Assembly: GCA_031292035.1 (NCBI GenBank)
Contig: JARLHX010000038.1
Span: 1-5,027, forward strand
Length of the DNA: 5,027 bases
From: Negativicutes bacterium
GTDB taxonomy: Bacteria; Bacillota_C; Negativicutes; Sporomusales_B; JARLHX01
Direction of reading: 5' to 3'
Below are positions 1 through 5,027 of the stretch, in pieces. Under the pieces are notes generated by a model. That model had not been told where the DNA came from and did no database searches. It worked only from the letters and a program-made list of their open reading frames with translations. How positions within the stretch are numbered: position 1 is the stretch's first letter; every line of letters begins with the position of its first letter. A program made the position numbers and the translations under genes.

Positions 1-3000
1 AATGGTAACCGTGCTGCCTGGACCGGCCTGTATTCCAGTTCGATTGGCCCGAATGAAACCACCAGTAGTTCTGGCCGGATTGCCAACGGCGCAAATGGCG
101 CCAGTTCCGATTACAACGTCCGTGTTCAGGCTTGTGTGCCAGGGTTGCTCGGCCAGGAGAAATGCCAGCAATATCCGAGTGGTGATTACAAGCCCATTGG
201 GTTGCTTCAGGAGTATGGCCCCGACACCACCGGAGCCAATGATAAATTGAAATTTGGTTTGTTTACCGGAAGCTATCAAAACAACATTCAGGGCGGTGTT
301 CTGAGAAAGAATCTGAGTTCTCTCGCCAATGAGATCAACGTCACCACGGATGGTACCTTCGCGTCACCGGCGGGTGGCAGCATTATCACAACCCTGAGCA
401 ACATGAGGATTTTTGGCTACTGCTATAACAACTGCGGCGGGTTCTGCGGTGGTTCTAGTGGGGGGTGCTATTACGCTTCGACCACACCAGGTGAGGATTG
501 TGCTTGGCAGCAAACGAGCATAACCAATGGAAAATGCACCAGTTGGGGGAACCCAATGGGCGAGATTTTCTACGAATCGTTGCGTTATCTAGCAGGCAAG
601 AGCGCCAATTCAAGCTATGCCTATACGAGCAGCGGTAGCCGTGACAACGTATTGGGCTTGCCTGAAGCGACATGGTCGGATCCGCTTAGTTCGAGCAATT
701 ACTGTGCGCCTCTTAATGTCCTGGTCTTCAATGCCAGCGTGACTACAGATGATGGCAATACGACTTTTACTTCAAGCAGTATGAGTGACATCAATAATTC
801 TACTCAGACGCCGGCATCGCTCACCAACACGGTTGGCACACTTGAAGGTATCAGTGGTAATTATTTTGTTGGCCGAAGCGGCAGTTCGACAGACGAACTC
901 TGTGATGCCAAAAATGTGGCGTCCCTCGGTAGTGTCGTCGGCATTTGCCCGGAAGGTCCGACTTTAGGGGGCTCCTATGTGATTGCGGGTATTGCTTATT
1001 CTGGCCATACCAATCGGATTCGCTCGGATATCACCGTGCCAAGTACGGACACCACATCGTTGAAGGTATCCAGCTATGGCGTACAGTTGGCGACTAACGT
1101 ACCCCAGATCAATGTTACGTTATCGGGGGCCGCTTCCCCTACCGTTGTGATTCAGCCTGCATATCGTTTGGTGGTTGCTTCGGGTAATGGCGGGGGCACA
1201 TTGGTTGACATGAAGGTCGTCAGTCAGACCGCGACCGCGACAACAGCTTCCGGGTTGATTTATCTGAACTGGGAAGATAGCGAGCAGGGGGGCGATTACG
1301 ACCAGGACGTGTGGGGCATATTGAGTTACAACTTGGATAAGGCAGCCAATACCATCTCAATTACCACCAAGGTGGTTGCCTATTCGACGGTTAGCCCCCA
1401 AGGTTTCGGTTATATCGTCAGCGGTACAACCAAGGACGGCCCGCATTTCCACTCGGGCATCCTGAATTTCAATTACACCGATTCAACCGGAGTGACCGGT
1501 TGTTCAAATTGCAACCTTAGCGATGCGGCCACTACGTATGTCTACACATTGGGATCTTCGACGGGGCAGACCTTGAAAGACCCGCTCTGGTATGCCGCGA
1601 AATACGGTGGTTTCGTTGACTCGAATGGGAATAACAAGCCGGATATCACCAGCGAATGGGATGCCAAGTTGACCAATGGAAGCCCTGGGACAGATGGGGT
1701 TCCCGATAATTACTTCCTGGTCAGCAACCCGTTGGGGTTGGAGAAAGCCTTGACGACAACCTTTAACGCTATTCTCGAACAGGCATCGGCTTCGGCAGTC
1801 GCAACCAACTCTACTTCGCTAAAGGCGGGTAGCCGCGTCTATCAAGCCCGTTTCAATAGCAGTTCCTGGAGCGGTCAATTGCTGTCTTATACGCTAAGCA
1901 CATCAGGCGATGTCGCAACGACAGCCGAGTGGGATGCCGGGCAGGTAATCAATACCCAAGTGTCGACAAACTCGGATTCCAGGGTGATATTGACCAAGGC
2001 CGGTTCGAGTGGTGTGGCGTTCCAGTGGGCCAATTTAACTACGGGTACTGGCAGTGAGCAGAGCAGCTTGAATGGTTCGGACACGTGTGGCCCGGATCGC
2101 TTGAATTATCTGCGTGGGTGGAGCCAGAATGAAGGATCGGGCGGTACGTTCACATGCTTGAGTGGGACTAGCACAATTGCCAAGCTCCGTCCCCGGACGA
2201 CTAGCAAGCTTGGCGATATCGTTGATTCCAGTCCTTGGTATGTTGGCAAGCCTTCGGCGGGTTATTCCGATATCGACAATCCTGGCTATCACAGTTTCAT
2301 GAGCACATATGCCACCAGGAAGCCCGTTGTCTATGTGGGCGCCGATGATGGGATGTTGCACGGCTTTGATGCTTCGTATGACCCAGCGACCAATTTGCCC
2401 ACCGCGACCTCCGGCAAGGAAGTGCTCGCTTACGTGCCGACACTTGTGTATCCGAATTTGCTTCAACTCACGCAAACCGGGTACTCACATAAGTATTTTG
2501 TCGATGCATCGACGATGGTTGGTGATGCCTGTTTGAGTGGTTGTACTTCAACTTCCGCTTCATGGAAGTCTGTCCTGGTCGGCGGTTTGCGCTCGGGAGG
2601 CAGGGGGTTCTATGCCCTGGATGTCACCAATCCGGCAAGTTTCAGCGAAAGCTCGACTGCGGCCGCCAGTACCGTTATGTGGGAATTCACCAGTTCTGAT
2701 GATTCGGATGTCGGGTTCACTTTTAATTCCCCCCCCGTCGACCTTACTAACAGCCAGCCTAGGCAGATTGCAAAGCTTCAAAACGGAAAATGGGCGGCAA
2801 TATTAGGTAATGGTTACACCAGTACTGCGGGCGGGAGCGGGCATGCCTGCTTGTTCGTGGTGTACCTGAGCGGTCCGACGGGGACAGGGGGTGCGTGGAC
2901 GTCCGGGACGGATTACGTGAAAATTTGTGCGGATACCACAAGCAGTGACAATGGCTTATCGACCCCCACGCCTTGGGATAAGGATGGAGATGGTATGGTC

Positions 3001-3861
3001 GATACGGTGTACGCCGGTGATCTACATGGCAATCTCTGGAAATTTGACTTGTCGAATATGACGACATGCGCTTCGACTCCAAGCAGTTGTGTGGCATACA
3101 GTGGAACCCCTCTGTATGTGGCAAAGGATGCAAGTTCCAATCGCCAGCCGATAACCTATGCACCAGATGTGACGAATTACTCGGGGGGTGGGCAATATGT
3201 ATTCTTTGGTACGGGTCAGTTTATTCAATTGACGGATAAAGCCACTACCGCGCAGCAAACTGTCTATGCGGTTTGGGACAACGGCGCATCAGTCAGCGGT
3301 CGCGACAACACCGGAAGCGGAAGTATGAATAAAGTGTTGATGACAACGAGTAGTGGCCTGAGAACGACGACCCCCTGTACGACGACAACGACGCCCTCAT
3401 GCACACCACCGTCTTTGCCCAAAGGGTGGTATCTGGATTTGGCGACCAATAGTCCGAATCCGAGTGAGTTCATGGCGGGCAATCCCTATGCTCAATATGG
3501 TTTGCTTTTCTTTAATACTTACACACCCTCTTCGAATATCTGTGACAACGGCACGAGTTATCGAATGGCAGTCGGTTATTTGGATGGTTCCACGGCGAGC
3601 TCTGCTTTGTTTGATACCAATGGCGACGGTATTGTCAATAGCAGTGATTCAATAGCCTCGGGCATAGAAGTGAGGGGTACCTTGGGTGGAATAACGCTCA
3701 TATCAGGCTCCGGCGGACTTGGCCTTATCTTGGGGTCGCCGATTGGGGGTGGCGGGGGCGGCACCCCCGGCACCAGCGGCACCCCTCCGATTGATGATAC
3801 TAAATTCAAGACTCCGGTCGGCCAAAGTGGACGCATCACCTGGCATGAAATCCTGCAATAA
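1..3861 (+). CDS. pilY1: Type IV pilus tip-associated adhesin/biogenesis protein, PilY1/PilC family (5' partial)
   Basis: Large secreted protein that acts at the tip of type IV pili in adhesion, surface sensing and control of pilus extension and retraction. The frame is open from base 1, so the signal peptide and N-terminus lie off the left edge; the ATG at 136 is internal. There are 1286 visible residues, already longer than P. aeruginosa PilY1 (about 1160). Family landmarks, numbered within the fragment: YNVRVQAC (38), FGLFTGSY (85), a Cys-rich stretch (141-179) followed by WGNP, NWEDSEQGGDYDQD (423-436), DGPHFHSG (479-486), CSNC (501-504), DPLWYAAK (527), KLGDIVDSSP (736), VYVGADDGMLHGFDA (777) and GGRGFYALDV (about 872). 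The calcium loop DKDGDGMVD (993-1001) is followed by VYAGDLHGNLWKFDLS, as in the PilC-type beta-propeller. A second loop, DTNGDGIVNSSD, lies at 1205-1216. A Gly6 linker (1249) precedes the C-terminal GRITWHEILQ. No frameshift is seen. The family call is firm; the exact adhesive target is unknown. Confidence 0.95.
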   Translation, partial: NGNRAAWTGLYSSSIGPNETTSSSGRIANGANGASSDYNVRVQACVPGLLGQEKCQQYPSGDYKPIGLLQEYGPDTTGANDKLKFGLFTGSYQNNIQGGVLRKNLSSLANEINVTTDGTFASPAGGSIITTLSNMRIFGYCYNNCGGFCGGSSGGCYYASTTPGEDCAWQQTSITNGKCTSWGNPMGEIFYESLRYLAGKSANSSYAYTSSGSRDNVLGLPEATWSDPLSSSNYCAPLNVLVFNASVTTDDGNTTFTSSSMSDINNSTQTPASLTNTVGTLEGISGNYFVGRSGSSTDELCDAKNVASLGSVVGICPEGPTLGGSYVIAGIAYSGHTNRIRSDITVPSTDTTSLKVSSYGVQLATNVPQINVTLSGAASPTVVIQPAYRLVVASGNGGGTLVDMKVVSQTATATTASGLIYLNWEDSEQGGDYDQDVWGILSYNLDKAANTISITTKVVAYSTVSPQGFGYIVSGTTKDGPHFHSGILNFNYTDSTGVTGCSNCNLSDAATTYVYTLGSSTGQTLKDPLWYAAKYGGFVDSNGNNKPDITSEWDAKLTNGSPGTDGVPDNYFLVSNPLGLEKALTTTFNAILEQASASAVATNSTSLKAGSRVYQARFNSSSWSGQLLSYTLSTSGDVATTAEWDAGQVINTQVSTNSDSRVILTKAGSSGVAFQWANLTTGTGSEQSSLNGSDTCGPDRLNYLRGWSQNEGSGGTFTCLSGTSTIAKLRPRTTSKLGDIVDSSPWYVGKPSAGYSDIDNPGYHSFMSTYATRKPVVYVGADDGMLHGFDASYDPATNLPTATSGKEVLAYVPTLVYPNLLQLTQTGYSHKYFVDASTMVGDACLSGCTSTSASWKSVLVGGLRSGGRGFYALDVTNPASFSESSTAAASTVMWEFTSSDDSDVGFTFNSPPVDLTNSQPRQIAKLQNGKWAAILGNGYTSTAGGSGHACLFVVYLSGPTGTGGAWTSGTDYVKICADTTSSDNGLSTPTPWDKDGDGMVDTVYAGDLHGNLWKFDLSNMTTCASTPSSCVAYSGTPLYVAKDASSNRQPITYAPDVTNYSGGGQYVFFGTGQFIQLTDKATTAQQTVYAVWDNGASVSGRDNTGSGSMNKVLMTTSSGLRTTTPCTTTTTPSCTPPSLPKGWYLDLATNSPNPSEFMAGNPYAQYGLLFFNTYTPSSNICDNGTSYRMAVGYLDGSTASSALFDTNGDGIVNSSDSIASGIEVRGTLGGITLISGSGGLGLILGSPIGGGGGGTPGTSGTPPIDDTKFKTPVGQSGRITWHEILQ
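2729..2736 (+). repeat. Homopolymeric C8 tract inside pilY1
   Basis: Eight consecutive C bases fall within the codons TCC CCC CCC (Ser-Pro-Pro, fragment residues 910-912) of the propeller region. It is the longest homopolymer in the window; several G6 runs (460-465, 1287-1292, 3183-3188) come next. Loss of one C would bring a TAG stop at 2804-2806 into frame, and gain of one C a TAA at 2748-2750. The tract is seen directly; slippage at this site is inference. Confidence 0.9.
3745..3768 (+). repeat. G-rich inverted repeat in the Gly-linker of pilY1
   Basis: GGGGGTG (3745-3751) and CACCCCC (3762-3768) are perfect 7-base inverted arms around a 10-base GC-rich loop. In frame they encode the Gly6-Thr-Pro linker near the PilY1 C-terminus. 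Together with the GGGG at 3732-3735, the G runs could also form alternative G-rich structures. No T tract follows and the reading frame continues, so it is not called a terminator. It may simply be a by-product of coding a glycine linker. Confidence 0.6.
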
Positions 3862-3864
3862 CCT

Positions 3865-3869
3865 AGGAG
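3865..3869 (+). promoter_or_regulatory. Ribosome binding site of pilE
   Basis: AGGAG lies 9 nt before the ATG at 3879, in the 17-nt gap after the pilY1 stop codon. It supports that ATG as the pilE start and makes co-transcription with pilY1 likely. Confidence 0.85.
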
Positions 3870-3878
3870 TGTCGATCT

Positions 3879-4289
3879 ATGTTCAAGAGATCTAAAAGTA
3901 AGGGTTTTTCTCTGATTGAACTGATGATCACCGTGGCGATTATTGGCATCCTGGCTGCAATTGCATTGCCCAGTTATCAAAGTTACATCGCTCGAAGTAA
4001 TCGTGCTGAGGCAAGGGAAATTCTGTTGGAGGATGCTCAGTTTCTCGAGAGGTATTACACGGAGAACAACAAGTACACTGGCGCCATCCTGCCTTATGGT
4101 GTTTCACCTAAAACAGGAACTGCAAAGTACACTATCAGTGCGACCTCGTTGGTTGATCAAGCCTTCACTTTGTCAGCAGCACCAACAGGAGTTATGACCG
4201 GAGATGGTTGTGGGAACCTGACCCTGACTTCGGAGGGAGTCAAGAGTGAGACGGGTACTCTAGGCGTCGATCTGTGCTGGGGAAAATAG
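3879..4289 (+). CDS. pilE: Type IV minor pilin, PilE family
   Basis: Complete 136-residue prepilin, close in length to P. aeruginosa PilE (about 141). The short basic leader MFKRSKSKG ends at the prepilin-peptidase (PilD) cleavage site, G9|F10. Mature Phe1 would be N-methylated, and Glu5 (E14), needed for assembly, is present. The hydrophobic helix that anchors pilins before assembly covers about residues 11-33 and ends in the usual [17 protein letters not shown]. The C-terminal segment [13 protein letters not shown]...DLCW carries Cys111 and Cys133, which should form the disulfide loop typical of PilE-type minor pilins. The start is supported by AGGAG 9 nt upstream. PilE-type minor pilins are thought to be part of the tip complex that primes pilus assembly and presents PilY1, which fits its place directly behind pilY1. 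A major-pilin role is less likely given this C-terminal pattern and context, but cannot be excluded from sequence alone. Confidence 0.93.
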   Translation: MFKRSKSKGFSLIELMITVAIIGILAAIALPSYQSYIARSNRAEAREILLEDAQFLERYYTENNKYTGAILPYGVSPKTGTAKYTISATSLVDQAFTLSAAPTGVMTGDGCGNLTLTSEGVKSETGTLGVDLCWGK

Positions 4290-4322
4290 GCTTTTCTCTT
4301 TTAGGATGAGAAATTCCCCAGC
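4276..4322 (+). other. Interrupted hairpin across the pilE/kinase junction
   Basis: GCTGGGGAA (4276-4284) and TTCCCCAGC (4314-4322) are perfect 9-base inverted arms. Inside them TTTCTC (4293-4298) pairs perfectly with GAGAAA (4308-4313). The fold is thus a 15-bp stem with one 8-nt bulge (4285-4292) on the 5' side and a 9-nt loop (4299-4307). The bulge holds the pilE TAG stop; the loop holds AGG and the first two bases of the kinase ATG. No T tract follows the right arm, so it does not look like a rho-independent terminator. A role in translation coupling, start-site masking or RNA processing is inference. Confidence 0.6.
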
Positions 4323-5027
4323 CCACTTTGGTGGTTTGGGAGGGGATTCAAACCGTCCGATGTTGCCGGACTTTCGGAATGTCGCAATCATCCTCCGTAT
4401 CGCAGTGTTGGCGATATTAATTCATGTAGTTCCGATTGCCCTTGTAACTTGGTCCGACTGGCCGGAGGGGATAACGTCCTTGCTTTCGGGCTATGCCATA
4501 TATGAGCCTGTATTGTTGGGCGTGATATTTACGCTGTACCTTACTAGTCCAATTCTGGTGAAGCTGCCATATCGTGTTGGATGCACAGTCGTTCTTCTTA
4601 TCGCGGTTTCTTTGACCACGCTATGGACCATGCTTGCTTCTTCTGGACGCCAGGACGGGCTTGCGGAACTGCTCCATGAAAATCTTGTTGCCTTGACTGT
4701 GGCGTCGATTCTTCTCTGGTATTTCAACTGGCGTCACCGCGTCCTCTCCCCCGCCTTGACCGAAGCTCGCCTTATGGCGCTCCAGGCCCGTATACGTCCC
4801 CATTTTCTGTTCAACAGCCTTAATACTGTACTGGGGTTGATGCGTAGCGAGCCGCGGCGGGCCGAGTCGGTGCTCGAGAACCTGTCCGAGCTGTTTCGGG
4901 CTTCGATGGCGGAGGCGAGCAAGCTGGTTCCCCTGGCCAGGGAGCTCGAACTGGCCCGGTCTTATGCGGATATCGAGGGGGTGCGGTTGGGAAATCGGCT
5001 GACGGTGAACTGGCAGTGCCAGAACGC
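4306..5027 (+). CDS. algZ: AlgZ/FimS-like membrane sensor histidine kinase, LytS family (3' partial)
   Basis: Sensor kinase of the LytS/His_kinase (PF06580) type, expected to pair with a LytTR response regulator such as AlgR. The visible 240 residues contain about four membrane segments (roughly 26-49, 59-80, 91-111 and 125-141), with no obvious large periplasmic domain. The cytoplasmic phosphoacceptor region follows, LQARIRPHFLFNSLN with His166, close to the phospho-His position reported for P. aeruginosa FimS (H175). Next come LENLSELFRAS, VPLARELELARSYADIE and VRLGNRL, the usual continuation in this family. The ATP-binding part lies past the right edge. ATG 4306 is the first possible start after an in-frame TAG at 4261-4263, but its AGG directly abuts it, so initiation may be weak or coupled to pilE 16 nt upstream. 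ATG 4360, with AGGGG 14 nt before it, is a less well spaced alternative. GC content rises sharply after about 4735. The family call is firm; the symbol rests on resemblance. Confidence 0.88.
   Translation, partial: MRNSPAHFGGLGGDSNRPMLPDFRNVAIILRIAVLAILIHVVPIALVTWSDWPEGITSLLSGYAIYEPVLLGVIFTLYLTSPILVKLPYRVGCTVVLLIAVSLTTLWTMLASSGRQDGLAELLHENLVALTVASILLWYFNWRHRVLSPALTEARLMALQARIRPHFLFNSLNTVLGLMRSEPRRAESVLENLSELFRASMAEASKLVPLARELELARSYADIEGVRLGNRLTVNWQCQN

Noticed and set aside
136..138. ATG at 136 as the start of pilY1
   Set aside because: The frame is open upstream to base 1 and conserved family sequence (YNVRVQAC) lies before it; no signal peptide follows it.
2..250. 82-residue + strand reading frame at the left edge
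   Set aside because: It overlaps the open pilY1 frame, which reads through from base 1 with recognisable PilY1 motifs; the other frame shows no family features.
1501..1512. CSNC motif as a thioredoxin-type redox site
   Set aside because: It sits in a segment typical of long PilY1 proteins with no thioredoxin fold around it; a structural disulfide is more likely.
2035..2475. 146-residue minus-strand reading frame within pilY1
   Set aside because: Lies fully antisense to conserved propeller sequence, with no recognisable motif or ribosome binding site; best seen as a codon-bias shadow.
2759..3163. 134-residue minus-strand reading frame within pilY1
   Set aside because: Antisense to the calcium-loop region and without domain features; the + strand reading is certain.
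1..3861. RGD integrin-binding motif as reported in P. aeruginosa PilY1
   Set aside because: Reading through the visible protein I found no RGD; the nearest looks are SGRDN and GGRGF, which are not equivalent.
3576..3980. 134-residue minus-strand reading frame spanning the pilY1/pilE junction
   Set aside because: Its Pro-rich stretch is merely the antisense of the Gly-linker, and it overlaps both real genes and the pilE ribosome binding site.
4276..4322. Rho-independent terminator after pilE
   Set aside because: The stem is followed by GCCCACTTTGG-type sequence with no T run, and no T run follows on the minus strand either.
4352..4361. Possible AlgR binding box (ACCGTCCGAT)
   Set aside because: Matches only 7 of 10 positions of the ACCGTTCGTC-type consensus as I recall it and lies inside the kinase coding region; expected by chance.

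Overview
The window is a stretch of bacterial chromosome holding three genes in a row on the + strand. They encode the C-terminal bulk of a PilY1/PilC-type type IV pilus tip protein (open at the left edge), a complete small minor pilin of the PilE family, and the N-terminal two thirds of a LytS/AlgZ(FimS)-type membrane sensor kinase (cut by the right edge). Protein style and gene content point to a proteobacterium, most likely a betaproteobacterium of the Rhodocyclales/Nitrosomonadales kind. That placement is inferred from the look of the proteins, not from any search.

Layout: positions 1-3861 are one uninterrupted reading frame for PilY1. A 17-nt gap carrying a clear AGGAG ribosome binding site leads to pilE at 3879-4289. 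A 16-nt gap leads to the kinase, which starts at about 4306 and runs off the end. The spacing and shared orientation suggest one transcription unit. No promoter, rho-independent terminator, RNA gene, mobile element or CRISPR array could be supported, and there is no gene-free stretch longer than 17 nt.

How the genes fit together: PilY1 sits at the pilus tip on a small priming complex of minor pilins that includes PilE, and its calcium-binding beta-propeller controls pilus extension, retraction, adhesion and surface sensing. In Pseudomonas aeruginosa the AlgZ(FimS)/AlgR two-component system controls transcription of the minor-pilin/pilY1 operon from a distant locus. Here an AlgZ-like kinase lies directly behind pilY1-pilE, which would place the pilus tip and its likely regulator side by side.

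Points worth a second look: a C8 tract inside pilY1 where loss or gain of one base would truncate the protein before its calcium site; a strong interrupted hairpin across the pilE/kinase junction with the pilE stop codon in its bulge and the kinase start codon in its loop; a marked GC shift inside the kinase gene between its membrane half and its catalytic half; and a second, dockerin-like calcium loop near the PilY1 C-terminus. I did not find a clearly new biological system. The genes belong to known families, and the interest lies in their arrangement and in these local structures.
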